This document shows positions 1 through 11,095 of a stretch of 64,000 nucleotides of DNA, one piece after another. The DNA lies in the NCBI GenBank assembly GCA_963678675.1, contig OY783191.1:28106955-28170954 (forward strand), given 5' to 3'. The notes beneath the pieces are model-generated. The model saw only the letters and a list, made by a program, of their open reading frames with translations, had not been told where the DNA came from and did no database searches. Positions within the stretch are counted from its first letter, which is position 1; each line of letters starts with the position of its first letter. The translations under genes and the position numbers were made by a program. The DNA is from Xiphydria camelus. Its lineage: Eukaryota; Arthropoda; Insecta; Hymenoptera; Xiphydriidae.

Positions 1-99
1 CTCGTACTTTTCTTTCAATTTTATTTTTTAAAGAAATGAAAATGACAAGAAAGATACGAGCTAGCGAAATCATACACATGTAATACAAACGGCTATTCG

Positions 100-604
100 C
101 TCAGGAAATTGAAGGAAATCTTTCTGATTTTCAGAGATTGCCAGAAATTTCCAGAGATTTTAAGAGATTTCATGTGAGTTCATTAGGGATTTCATGTGAT
201 TTCCAAAGTCACACAGCAGCCATTGATTTCAAGAGTTTGCAAGAGAATTCCAGAGATTTCACGAGATTTCCAAAGATTTCGGGTGATTTCAAGTGATTTG
301 AAGCATGTTCATGAATTTAGCAGTCACCAACATTCCCTCTGACTTCGAAAGTGATTTCAAGAAATTTCAAGAGATTTCCAGAAATCTCACAAGATTTCTT
401 ATATGATTTTTCTATGATTTCAAGCAAGATTCCCTGATTGAATAGCCCCTCAGTGTAATATCACTGGATCAGCTCTCGATCCGTGCATCGAGATTTCAAA
501 AGATTTCAAGATTTCCAGAGATCTCACAAAATTTCTTACGTGATTTTTCTATGATTTCAAGCGAGATTCCCTGAGTGAATAGCCCCTCAGTGTAATATCA
601 CTGG
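100..604. repeat. Degenerate GATTTC-rich tandem repeat with a 137-bp duplication
   Basis: Many imperfect copies of a roughly 10-18 bp unit built on AGAGATTTC / GATTTCAAG occur here. At the right end a larger segment is tandemly duplicated: the block around 380-476 recurs at about 517-612 with period 137 (the shared text AGCCCCTCAG starts at 444 and at 581). The second copy runs to just beside the DDI1-like exon, so the array probably lies in that gene's first intron. Confidence 0.7.
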
Positions 605-605
605 A

Positions 606-959
606 TTAGCTCTCGATACGTGGATCGGAAAGAGAGAATCGTAATGTTCTCAGGAACGATACAATGCCATCGAGCAACAGACAAAACTCATCCGAACCTC
701 CATCGAAAGCCTGAAGGTTCAGAGCAGAGCCGCTCTGGTGCATGTGCTGCAGGATGACCGCGTCCCCGTCCCGAATCCCGTGATCCCGGAGGGACTTCTT
801 ATCGTCCATGAGCGGCCGGCCGTTGAAGGCTATCACGATCTCGTGCGCCGGGAATCCGCTCTCGATCTCGCAGAAGGCCTTAAAGTTCTCCAGCTCCAGG
901 TCCTCGCTGACGTCCAGGACGAAGATGTCGTCGCTGAGCGTCGTGACCGTCACCTTCAT
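606..959 (-). CDS. rngo: DDI1/DDI2 homologue (rings lost), first coding exon
   Basis: The start codon is at 959 on the minus strand. The first ~76 residues form the N-terminal ubiquitin-like domain of DDI1-type proteins (MKVTVTTLSDD at the start, then AHEIVIAFNGRPL, DDKKSLRDHGI and GDAVILQHM). DDI1/DDI2 proteins are cytosolic and nuclear proteasome shuttles carrying a dimeric retroviral-type aspartic protease that cleaves ubiquitinated clients; the fly orthologue is rings lost. Only the ubiquitin-like part is present; protease and UBA exons must lie left of the window. The similarity fades after about residue 80, so the donor site probably lies near 670-735, but I see no strong consensus (a GGAG/GTTCGG option is near 690). 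The open frame to 606 is likely partly intronic. The overlapping 175-codon plus-strand frame is an antisense shadow. Confidence 0.85.
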   Translation of the reverse strand: MKVTVTTLSDDIFVLDVSEDLELENFKAFCEIESGFPAHEIVIAFNGRPLMDDKKSLRDHGIRDGDAVILQHMHQSGSALNLQAFDGGSDEFCLLLDGIVSFLRTLRFSLSDPRIES

Positions 960-1270
960 CCTTGCCTCGCAGTTGTCGCGCTCGTGGTGTCCTTAGTGTC
1001 CTTTCTCGCAGGTCCGCGCACTCACTGTCGAGGAACGAGCGGATGGACGTGTACCGCTTGCGCGGCGTTACCAAAAAATTCGTGTGTAGTTAGAGGAGGG
1101 GGGGATGATGCACAGTTTCTGGGATGTAAACAACAACCCAGCTCAGCAAAAATACTCCCCGTGACCGAGTTCGCCGCGAACGTGGCCGCGGACTCGAGAA
1201 GGACGCCGGTGCTTCGACTGTCGCACGCGGCTTCGATCTCTCGATCGTGTCCGAGTGAAAAATAGGGGCA
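960..1270 (-). promoter_or_regulatory. GC-rich 5' flank of the DDI1-like gene
   Basis: Directly upstream of the minus-strand ATG lies about 300 bp of CpG-rich sequence in an otherwise AT-rich setting, as expected for a broad housekeeping promoter and 5' UTR. No TATA box was identified. The assignment rests on position and composition only. Confidence 0.4.
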
Positions 1271-1539
1271 TGTGTGTGTGCGTGGATGCGCAGTGACGTG
1301 CTACGCGTGCACGGTGGATATTCGAAAATTGCGCGCCATTACTGAGCGTTAAATATTAATTATTTTATTAGAATTTATTATTATCAAGAAATAGCTGTGC
1401 GTTAATAGGAAGTTTGATTAGTCGAAGCTGAGCATAATTTATTGTTATTATGTGGGAAGTTTCAACAGTTCTCTTTTTTATCTACGGAGGATATGTAGAA
1501 ATTGATTCTTGCACCCTTCAATAGGTGGCGCTATTAGTA

Positions 1540-2503
1540 CCCCAACAGCACGCAATATTGCTGCAACGTTGCCGCAAGATTGCATTGCAAGACTGCAACA
1601 TTGCAGGCAATGTTGCGGCAACATTTCTTGAAACCTAAGCTACGGTGGCGTCTACTCTCGTTAATGAAAGCATGAGAATTGATTAATCATTGGTTAGTAC
1701 GTTTAAAAATAACATTAAAAAAAAGTCACCGGCGACAGAACCTACACCGGTCTTATTTCTTTTATATATCTTTTCATCCGTGAGCATGGTCACCCATCCA
1801 ACTACTGCCCGCACTTTTTCTGAATAATGTATGTTGCTTTTCCAGTCAATAAGAAAAAGCTTGAATAAATAAGACTATAAGTAATTGTATTATTCTTTTC
1901 TCAACATTTTTCTAAATTTATGATTGTATCTTTTGATAAATATTCTTGCATAGACGCAAATTGATATTAATAAATAAATAAATAATTATATGAATTATTT
2001 ATTCATCCTACATTAATTGATTGATTTTTCATTCCTTCATTGATTGTCCTTCATTTACTTTAATAATCTGTGCTTTTTAATAAACAGTATAGTTTATAAC
2101 TTGCTCAACATAATCTGGAGACTCGAAATGAAATAATTTATTAATTTAATAATTTAAAAAATTACAATTTTTGTCCATTTATTCACAAATAATTTTTAAA
2201 ATCCCTATATATGCAGGAGACCGAAATTTTTCTAAGTCTCGTTTGTCATTAAAAATTATTGTTATTGAAAATTATTATTCTCTCTATACATTTTCATTTG
2301 CAGTCGTGTCTAGGAATATTGCTGCAATGCTACTGCAATATTGCATTGTGACTACAATGTGACAATATTGCTGCAACGTTACTGCAATATTGCATTGTGA
2401 CTGCAATGCGACAATATTGCTGCAACGTTACTGCAATATTGCATTGTAACTGCAATGTGACAATATTGCTACAACGTTGCAGCAATATTGCGTGCTGTAG
2501 GGG
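1540..2503. mobile_element. TA-flanked non-autonomous DNA transposon (MITE), about 964 bp
   Basis: The left end CCCCAACAGCACGCAATATT (1540) is the reverse complement, with one mismatch, of the right end finishing CGTGCTGTAGGGG (2503). Both ends are flanked by TA (1538-1539, 2504-2505), as in Tc1/mariner-type insertion. There is no transposase frame. The right subterminal part is a 49-bp tandem array. The stretch 1630-1760 resembles 40935-41060, so either this element shares a module with another repeat or a second repeat is nested in it. Confidence 0.75.
2314..2490 (+). repeat. 49-bp subterminal tandem repeat, about 3.5 copies
   Basis: The unit contains GCTGCAACGTTACTGCAATA followed by TTGCATTGTGACTGCAATGT and an ACAATATT joint. 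Copies begin near 2320, 2370, 2420 and 2468 with few differences. The array lies next to the right terminus of the 1540-2503 MITE, and the terminal repeat itself looks like one diverged unit. Confidence 0.75.
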
Positions 2504-2514
2504 TATTTATTGGG

Positions 2515-2650
2515 GTTGGTCCTTTTTGAAGTGAAACTTCTTTGTGCTGAGGGTACTAAAAGCGCGCTCTCTATACAACGAAAGAACCGTAACGAAACCC
2601 ACACACTCCAGCCCTACCGTACGTGCCTCACTCATACACCGATCTCGACC
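2515..2650. repeat. Dispersed repeat shared with 39695-39820 (inverted)
   Basis: The segment with GAAGTGAAACTTCTTTGTGC, GAGGGTACTAAAA and the later CCCACACACTCCAGC is found reverse-complemented at 39695-39820. The second copy ends at a Tigger/pogo-like terminus near 39876, so this is probably a fragment of the same element. Confidence 0.6.
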
Positions 2651-2760
2651 CTGCCCCATTCCATTTAGGCCCTTCGCACATAACGCTACGTAGGTATCCG
2701 ATACTCGGCGAGTGTACACACACCACGCGACGCGACTTTCGTCGGTGATGCTACCGCATG

Positions 2761-3167
2761 TCCGAGCCCAAACCGCTCAAGCGCCGAAACCTATGGCCGA
2801 TGACTTGAAATTTGTTTTCGGCAGTGTTTGCCGACTGTTGAAAATTTGATAGTTAGAGATGGCTTGAGAAGAGTGCGCTGTGTGTACTGCGTGAGAGCAA
2901 AAAGTGTCAAAGGTCTGATTTCTCGATAGCTGTCAATTCGAGAGATCGAAGTATTGAATAATAGACGAAACACTTTGATCTCCCGAATTGACAGCTATCG
3001 GGAAATCAGACGTTTGACACTTTTCGCTCTCACGCAGTACACACAGCGCACTCTTCTCAAGCCATCTCTAACTATCAAATTTTCAACCGTCGGCAAACAC
3101 TGCCGAAAACAAATTTCAAGTTATCGGCCATAGGTATCGGCGCTTGAGCGGTTTGGGCTCGGAAATG
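2761..3167. mobile_element. Palindromic fold-back element, arms about 200 bp
   Basis: From GAGCCCAAACCGCTCAAGCG at the left to CGCTTGAGCGGTTTGGGCTC at the right, the two halves are near-complete reverse complements around a short loop near 2955-2975. Reading frames here are by-products of the palindrome. It has the form of a MITE; superfamily unknown. Confidence 0.75.
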
Positions 3168-3249
3168 CGGTATACATATATTATACTCCCGCGACCGGCA
3201 TGCTCAAGTGGCCGATACTCGCGTCGCCGAGACTGTTCCGTCGCACAAT

Positions 3250-3695
3250 TATGTTTTCTTTAATTTTACAACGATTTATTTTGTTGTTTGGCAATATGTT
3301 TATATGTACTCGAAAGAACTCTTTCTGATCTACAAAACTGTTATAATTGTTATTTCGAATAATTAAATTTGTTATTATTTTTCTGGCTTAGAAATGGAAT
3401 ATCCAGGGGGCAAAAATCAGCAGTTTCGACATCTGCTTTTCTTCGCTTTTCATCGAGGTCAAAAAACTGCCGTATACGGAGAAGGTGTTATAGCGAGTCT
3501 TTGATAAAAAATATGTTGAAAATTCTGATTTTTTCTTCCTGAATATTCCATTTCTAAGCCTGAAAAATAATAAAAAATTGTTATTCGAATAAACAATTAT
3601 AACAGTTTTGTAGAGCAGAAAGAGCTCTGTCGAATGAATATAAACACTTTGCGGAACAGCAAACAAATCGTTGTAAAATGAAAGAAAATAAAAGA
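3250..3695. mobile_element. Inverted-repeat MITE, arms about 150 bp
   Basis: The left arm starts TTTCTTTAATTTTACAACGA; the right arm ends TCGTTGTAAAATGAAAGAAA. The arms also share the text AACTGTTATAATTGTTATT in inverted form. A spacer of about 130 bp separates them. No coding capacity was seen. Confidence 0.65.
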
Positions 3696-3782
3696 AAACG
3701 CTACGAACTTATCTTCCAACCCAATAGCATCGCGATCATAAATACTTCGTCAAACTAGGGTTCATCTCGCCATCAGCGAAGC

Positions 3783-4072
3783 AGTAGGTACATTTCGGCG
3801 GATCCAGGCTGCTAATGAGTTCGCAGTCCCGCACCTTTCCTGAAAGGATTAATTACTGGACGAATCGGAATGAACCTTTGCTGAAATATTCGGTTATCTA
3901 TTGAAATCGTCATTTCTCTCCTTTACAAAGCTGAATGCATTTCGAATGCATTCGAAATATAGCGGTATCTGCGAGAAGTGGTTCATTACAATTCGTTCGG
4001 TAATTAGCCTTCCGGGAAAGGTGCAGGACTGCGAATACATAAGCAGTCCTCGTTTGCCGAAATGTACCACCC
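3783..4072. mobile_element. Inverted-repeat element, arms about 95 bp
   Basis: The block GTAGGTACATTTCGGC through ATGAACC (3783-3878) returns in inverted form at 3979-4072, including GGAAAGGTGCAGGACTGCGA. The same arm motifs appear at 21040-21135, 21705-21800, 11050-11095 and 35146-35220, so this is a multi-copy family in the window. Confidence 0.65.
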
Positions 4073-4394
4073 GAACTGCGTGCACTATAATGTGCACTAT
4101 AACAGAATTTGTAATGTATCTGAAATTCTGAGAAACAGCGATTAATGTTTTATTACTGTCAAATTTGGAAGTAAAATTCCTTGATTCCGTTTATGATTTT
4201 CTAGAAATTTGTCAGTTTAGTGAACACTTCGTTCGTTCGATCAAAGTTACTTCGTATACTGAGAAAAGAGTTTATTTGCAATTAATAAGTGTATACTTGA
4301 TTATGGCGGAAAAAATATTTTGTTGGACCAAGTAAGTAAATATACTGGGTGATTCTTTAATTTGCGACAAACTTCAAGGATGGGTTCCTTGGAT

Positions 4395-5012
4395 GAAAAT
4401 AAGAAAAAAAAACAAAACGTGTGGCCGCCACACGCGGAAGAAGTAAAACTTCGATACCAGTTTCTCTGAATTTGATTCCGGTGGTATTAGTTTCAATTGG
4501 CTCTACGAAGAAGCATTGTACAAGATTTGTATAGGGTAGCCGTACCAGTTATAGCCACTGTACCAATTATAGCCACTTCCCAGATTTTTGTCTTATAACT
4601 AAGATATGTGCTTTAAATTGCCTCCTTAAGGTTTAAAATCGCTGATCAAACAGTATAAGCTGACGTGACACAAATACATACACCTGGTGATGAGTGGCTA
4701 TAATAGGGAAAATCGGCAGTTTTTCCTTTTTATGGTTTTTTTTTTCATTTTACGGAAACATCGTTATATTTTTTTTTCATGAATGGCTGCAAGAAAACTA
4801 TACAATCTATCATTTCGCACCATAGAATGTAAAGATATGTTAATTCTTTACAAAATACAAGGCATGACATTTGAAAGATCCTTAAACATGGCTATAACTG
4901 GTACACTTACCCTAGAGCCAATTGAAACTAATACCACCGGAATCAAATTCAGAGAAACTGGTATCGAAGTTTTACTTCTTCCGCGTGTGGCGGCCACACG
5001 TTTTTTCTTATC
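4395..5012. mobile_element. Fold-back element with insertion in its loop (copy 1)
   Basis: The arms 4400-4505 and 4910-5012 carry AAACGTGTGGCCGCCACACG and its complement, with CCGGTGGTATTAGTTTCAAT in each. A compact copy lies at 33790-34005 with a ~25-bp loop. Here the loop is about 400 bp and contains its own short inverted pieces (ACCAGTTATAGCCAC and GGCTATAACTGGTAC), so a second element has probably inserted in the loop. Confidence 0.7.
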
Positions 5013-6029
5013 AGTTTTGTTATTCAGAAATACAGCGATATGAGGATTATTTACAAAATTCGTGACTGCTGTTGACGCAGTAAATAAGATCAAATTAGCA
5101 ACGGTTTGATACGAAAAATATACCTATATACAACGTTACAGACGTGAATGAATCAACTAATGAGCTTACATGAAACAAATTCGAGTTTTGTATTTAGTAC
5201 TAGTTTATTATTATCGGTATAACAATTTTCAGTTTACGGGACTTAAAAATAGCCGTAACGACTATAATGAACGGTTACCGATTACTAGACTCGAATAGTT
5301 TTAATAAAAATAGTTGTCACAACTACTACTCTTCTTTTCGTGTACCTATAATATTTTTCGTGGATTCCCTGCTTAAAGGATCAGATTGAAACATATTAGA
5401 ACCAAAACAAAATCGGTAAAAATCCGATTTTTATCCTGGAAATTTCCGACTCAAACATTATTTTCCGATTAAATTTTTCAAATTAGAATAAATTATTCCG
5501 GACAAAAAGATTGGTCGGAATAAAAGTAATTTTAAAAACATTTCACAGTATTACCTGTTCAATTTAACATGAATTGTTATTTTCTCTCAAAACGACATGC
5601 TTCAGATTTTTATACTCGTATTATATTTTCTAGGAATTTAATATTTTCATTGAATCTGGTCTGCTCAACTGTATATTTGTGTACGTAGTATTTACAATAC
5701 CTACATATATCAATAGATTCCCATTATATTAGTTGTATCCAATGAAATGCGATAATACCGATTTATTCCGATTGAAACTGAATCGGAATAGTCATATTAA
5801 TTAATAAATCTAATATACTCTACATACGCTTCGTGGCAATTCATATTTTCCGATTAAATCACATTGAAATAGGAGTGGAAATTTTCCAAACAGATCGATC
5901 GATGTTTTTCATATACGAAATATGTATATTATGTTCAAATAGAAAAATATCAAGGCCAACATTGGATTTAAACCAAATGAAAAAGTGAATAGGTTTTAAT
6001 CGGACTTAATCGAATCTTTTAAGCGCGAT
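5013..6029. other. Gene-free AT-rich intergenic stretch
   Basis: About 1 kb with no supported coding region. Short motifs related to TTCCGATTAAAT recur around 5400-5860 but form no clear array. Confidence 0.6.
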
Positions 6030-6285
6030 GTCCACACTGAGGAGAACAATTGAATAGAATTAACTAAACATTTATTTATTTATTACTAACTAAATATTTT
6101 ATTGGCTCAAGTAATAATCGCCTGTCCCAACAAAATGTTTTATTGGTTAAAATTTATATAGTTTATCTAGAAAAAATATTTTATTGGGGCAAATAAATAT
6201 TACTTGAGCTATTAAAATATTTAGTTAGTAATATATGAATAAACGCTTAATTGATTCAGCTAAATTTGTCTCAGTGCAATGGATA
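6030..6285. mobile_element. CACTGAG-type MITE
   Basis: The termini CACACTGAGGAGAACAATT (left) and TTTGTCTCAGTG (right) are imperfect inverted repeats, and the interior folds symmetrically (TTACTAACTAAATATTTTAT versus AAAATATTTAGTTAGTAATA). Related CACTGAGAAAA/CACTGAAAA ends occur at 8932-9125, 25930-26135 and 36670-38164. Confidence 0.65.
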
Positions 6286-8931
6286 TCTCAAAAATTATAG
6301 ACTATGTACCTGTAATACGTCAAATCAAATACTCATAAAATGTAAGCAGGAAGAATAAGTTTATTGTTGTTACGTTTTCCGCAATTTGCCCCTGACAACC
6401 CCGTTATTGTTACAGCACAGGGTCAAGCAGAGAACACCGCGACGTTTTACGGACGTGACGCGGCAAAACGATCCTTCCTACCATATTTACAAATAAATAT
6501 CCGAGTAGTGGGCATCTGGCCCATGACAATTGTGATTATGCCGGGTCATAAATAAACGTAGATATCCTGTAACTATTTTTCGTAGTAGGCGGCCGCTATT
6601 TTTCAGCAGGAACATTGCATTTATGCAACCGATGCCAGCGTTTGCGGATTTTTCAATATCCGCCTAACGAATATTGAATAAACGGACCCCATTTATAGCC
6701 GCCCCATTGCGACGATTCTATTCATCGACGGCGATAGAGATATCACGATGCTTATCTATACGCAGGTCTAATCGTGCGTACGATGCCAGGTTTCGAAGCC
6801 TACCACCCCTCCCCAAAATACATATGCACAGGCGCTTTACCAAAGAAGTATGCAGTGCCTTATGGTCGCACATGGATCAAATGGACCCAACCAATTTTTA
6901 AATAATAGTCACATGAATATCCGTCCAGTTTAGCCCTTTCGCTCATGAGGTATTCGAATGAATACACTAGTTTTAAACATTTTTTACCGCCATCTGGAAA
7001 ACTATTCGCTTCATTAACAACTTTCTTATCGTTATTTCACTTCTCTGCTATCAAATGAAACTCCGTGTCGCCATTTATATTGTCGGCTTGGAAGCATAAC
7101 TGTGATTTAAAAATTTCAGTTTACTTTATTATCGTTTGAGGTCAGACATGTGTCGTACGATTACCACATAATTCTGAAATACTGTAATATTTTTGGGTGG
7201 TGATTAGTAGGATATTTTGTTTAGAAAGCATAATAAATTTGATTGAATTTAGTGATTGAACAATAAAATTTCCTGGTCTTTGAGAAATCTGCCACAAAAA
7301 TAAGTGTTTTCAATTTATTGAATACATCATAAAACTAAAAAACAGACAAACTAAACAATTTCCTCTTTTGCTAAAAAATTATAAAAAAATATTATCTAGC
7401 CATAGAATTTAATTTCAGAATATTATCGTGAATTAAAAAAAGCCTTGAGCGAAAGGGTTAGACGGACTAATTATAGAATATTTTTCGAACATTGAAGAAT
7501 ATATAATCACCGTGTCTATGTAACAAATGAAATGATGACATTTAAAAACGATCGTGAATATATAGATGCATGAAAAATGAGCTGCTTCACTAAAAGTGTT
7601 ATAATTTCTTTATTTGCAAAGTTTTCTTCATTAAGTTTACGGATGATTCTCATGAGATATGGTATTTTGAAGCAATAAATAGTTCCGTAGTGCACGTTTA
7701 AAAAACGATTTTTTTCCGAAATCCGAAGGTTCTATTCATAGTATGAGTTTTAAGAAGAAGCTACTCGTAGGTATATTTATGCCAAGATTTGACGAGGGTC
7801 TTGTTATGATTGCAAAAAAGGAAGTAGGTACAGTCAGCTTCAAAATTGAAACATGGGTCAAGTGGATCCTTGGTGATTACAGAAGGATAATACACATTTC
7901 ATGAATATACATTTATTACGGATGGCTTACATTATTATTATTATCGTTTATTTTGGGCGTCTCATTTAATTGTTTAATACGAGTCTCCGGGTCTATTTGG
8001 ATAACTCAGTAGTGTATATTTGCGAAGTAAAATTGATATTCATATTAATATTAAATATACTTCATTATAACATAGTTTAATATTATTATATATTTTATTA
8101 TCAATGTTTATATTTTTTATTAAACTCGATGCAACTTTCGATAAGAGTTTTTGATAATAATTTTCTTATAATTCTATTTAGGTATATGCATATATAATGC
8201 ATTAGGTAGCTTATATTAAACATTATTACGAAGATTAATATTCGCATTAATGTTTGTATTTAACACGTAGTTTAATATTATATTGGATTTTGCAGGGATC
8301 AAAATATATATTTTTTGTGTTCGCTAGATTCCATAATAACTTTGTTATAGTTTTAATTATACGTATCCAACATAATTTAGCATCTTACTCTTATAGTGAT
8401 CATCGATTTCGATTAAGCATTCGTTCTTTTTATACACGTACGCCTCAGTTTTACTTGGATCATTAAAGAATGACAACGACCGCGAAACACCCGCTCCCGA
8501 ACGTACAAATAATATTCGCAGGAAAATGGGTTACGCATTCCCTCAGCCACCTGTCTAATATGCACTCGCACATCCGGTAGCACGTGAGCTCCGTTTCCGG
8601 TATGTCGGTGATGTGCCCCTTTGGCGTCCTCGGACCCCTGCGGGCACCCCTGGGGCGCGACCCCAAAACACTCCACGCTCCAATGCTCTCCGGTACCCTC
8701 ATCCTCTCGGTGTTCCCCAACCCACCGCAAATCGATTTGTTATTGCGGCGCGTCATTCTTCTAATGATAAATGTTGGGAAGCGCGGCGCGCTCCGAAAAT
8801 GTGCCACGAAATCGTTTAATTAAATTCGGTCTTTTGTAGGAATTCGTATAATACGAGTATACAAATATTTTCGACTCGACGTCGATGAAAGGATTTTTGT
8901 TAGCTTGGCAGGTTTTTCATATTCTGGTACA
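6286..8931. other. Long gene-free stretch with a GC-rich island at 8460-8820
   Basis: Mostly AT-rich with no convincing exon. The 8460-8820 segment is clearly richer in GC and is open on both strands (114 codons minus, 79 codons plus), but neither translation resembles a known domain. It could be a conserved non-coding block or an unrecognised exon. A smaller mixed-composition block is at 6580-6880. Confidence 0.45.
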
Positions 8932-9125
8932 CACTGAGAAAAAAAAAGTTTAAAATTTATTTTGTTAGAAGGATAATCTGAGTACGAAAGGTAAAGCAGA
9001 TCAAAAATTATCCTTCCAGGGTATAAAATTTAACCTTCCTTGGAATAATTTTCGATCCACTTTACCTTTCGTACTCAGATTATCCTTCTAACAGAATAAT
9101 TTTTTATCTTTTTTTTCTCAGTGCA
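8932..9125. mobile_element. CACTGAGAAAAA-type palindromic MITE
   Basis: The termini CACTGAGAAAAAAA and TTTTTTTCTCAGTG enclose inverted arms of about 75 bp that share AGAAGGATAATCTGAGTACG and its complement. Confidence 0.75.
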
Positions 9126-9785
9126 GCTTCGCATTTAATTGATGATCAAATTTGTCATCTTATATAGTCACTTTTATTTGTGCTTAAGCAACGTGAAAAA
9201 AAGAATGCAGCGTTGTCTATTTGCAATTGGGGCAATGGAAATAAAGGATTTCTTTCTTTCAGTACAGGAATCGTATTTACGCGTTGTAATATTATTTCCA
9301 CATTAATAATTGAAAATGAATATCTCAAAGTGACGTTTTACTCGACATATAAAATTTTGTGATAACCACTCAAATTTAGCTCTGATAAGAACTTATCGTA
9401 CAGAAAATAAAGAACAGCAAAATGGTTATCTTCTTCTTCTTCATTTCAACCTGTCCAGTAATTTCATACCGCTATAAAGCTAATTTTCTTTGTCTTCAGT
9501 TATGGTCAACGTAACGCCATTATATTGCAGTTATGCAAATGAGTGGGAAATTGTGCATTATGCATACGTTTCATGAAACGGGTAGATATTTATCAGAGTT
9601 TGGGTAATTTCAACTGTCAGGGTAGCACAGCCTTCGTTATTCAATAAAGTTATCGTTTCAGTAATACCATAAAAATCGCTTTTTTAATAAAAGGTGATAA
9701 AATTGACATTTTATTTTTTCTGATTTGAAACCTCATCCACTTCTTTCTTATTTCAAAAGGAAAAAGAGTTAATAATATGGAACCC
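9126..9785. other. Gene-free stretch
   Basis: AT-rich sequence without a supported gene; the 60-codon frame at 9180 shows no recognisable features. Confidence 0.5.
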
Positions 9786-10228
9786 TTATAGCTGGCCCCT
9801 GAATAATAAGACGAACAGTGGTAACGAGGGGCCGATCGGTTTAACGGTTTTCGTCGGAACCGTAGGGAATCCGGTTTCATCTGCATTCCAAATGCGGGCT
9901 GGAGGGAACGGATGTTCATCCAACACAGCACGAAGCAGACGGAAAAAGTCGTCGACAGTTTCTTTATTGAATGCTTTTGCTCTATTCTTGCTGGTTGATA
10001 TTGGCGTGCGCAAAGAGACGCGTGGGTAGCGTTTCATAAAGGCGTAATACCAATCTCTGCTGGCCATGTCCGTTTCATCCCATCCGTCCGTCTAATCGAT
10101 TCCCATTTTCTTGGCATACTGAAAGGCTACCTTGCGTATGTTGTTTATGGTGAGACCATAGTGTAGTTCAGAGCACTTGATGATGTATTCATTCAGTTCT
10201 TTTTCCCGGGCTGCAGTGAAAATCTGTC
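9786..10228 (-). pseudogene. Pogo/Tigger/jerky-like transposase fragment
   Basis: On the minus strand a probable splice acceptor (TTATTGACAG near 10228) precedes a frame containing AREKELNEYI, then a stop, then ASRDWYYAFMKRYP, RAKAFNKETVDDFF and IWNADETGF. The last motif is the D-E-T-G part of the DDE catalytic core of pogo/Tigger transposases; the upstream part matches the CENP-B-type HTH region. The frame is broken by an in-frame TAG before TDGWDETDMASRDW and ends in unrelated sequence near 9800, so most of the catalytic domain is missing. The gene is not functional. Confidence 0.8.
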
Positions 10229-10439
10229 AATAAACGAAATAAAAACATTCGTTAAAAAACAAAAAATTCAACAGATATGGTAGTGTATAGAAAGCATGAG
10301 CCACAAAAAATTAAACAATTAAAAAATTGAACAATTATTGAAAAACAATTGGTCAACTAATGATAAGTAAATATTCAGTTAACAAGAGATAGAGAAATGT
10401 AAAAAAATATCTACCATTTTTCTCCACCGTGTGCAGGTC

Positions 10440-10780
10440 GTTCTTGTAGGATATCTAACAATTGAAGACCTTGGGGCCAGAAGGGGATAAGCCACAATTT
10501 CGTCAAACACTCGAAAACCCTTAAATAAACATTTGCGTTACCTCTGTTCTGTTTTTAATTACATATTTCCAAACAAATGTTGACCTTATTTCCGATACAA
10601 ATTAAAAACCTGGATTTCACGATTTGAGAATAAGTTAAAAATGACATTTTCTCCAAAACTTTGTTTGGTGGCATGTCCCCTTCTGGTCCCAAGGTCTTCA
10701 ATTGTGCGTCGGTAACAGCGGCAATATCCGGATATCGGTCGGTCGCAAGTTTCAAGTAGCGTTGAAAAGACGATCTAGCG
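10440..10780 (-). pseudogene. Unidentified coding relic with an inverted partial duplicate
   Basis: A minus-strand frame (about 10600-10780) reads plausibly as protein (QRYLKLATDRYPDIAAVTD, then QLKTLGPEGDMPPNKVLEKM). The same short text, CAATTGAAGACCTTGG followed by GCCAGAAGGGG, occurs on the plus strand near 10459, so part of it is inverted and duplicated. The family was not recognised; a transposon-linked gene is most likely. Confidence 0.4.
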
Positions 10781-11095
10781 AATGTCACTAGTGCATAAAA
10801 TTAAATTTCAAAAATATAATACTTTCGGAGATTTTGCCACTGCATACGATCGAAAGGAACGAAACCGAAGCAAATTGTTATATCAAATTCTTCAACCAAA
10901 ATACCGGCCGACTGCAAAGATTTTTTTCTTCTACTTGAAACAAACTGCAACTTGTTCAATTTCTCTTCACGTATACTCCAACTTTAAAAAAAAAATAAAT
11001 GCTGTATCATCAATAGCAGTAGCTATCTATTTGAATGGGTATTGCGAGAAATGGTTCATTACGACTCGTCCGACTCGGGAAAGGTTGCATTTCCT
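10781..11095 (+). repeat. Dispersed repeat, copy 1 (copy 2 at 21448-21749)
   Basis: About 310 bp starting AATGTCACTAGTGCATAAAA and ending CGACTCGGGAAAGG, over 90% similar by eye to 21448-21749. Its right end carries the arm motif of the 3783-4072 family. It abuts the transposase relic at 11084-12423, apparently truncating its 5' part. Confidence 0.75.

Noticed and set aside
738..1265. 175-codon plus-strand ORF
   Set aside because: It is antisense to the DDI1-like exon and its GC-rich promoter; the minus frame shows clear ubiquitin-like domain similarity.
8413..8823. Overlapping 70-114-codon ORFs on both strands
   Set aside because: A GC-rich island leaves all frames open; no domain, so reported only as an island.
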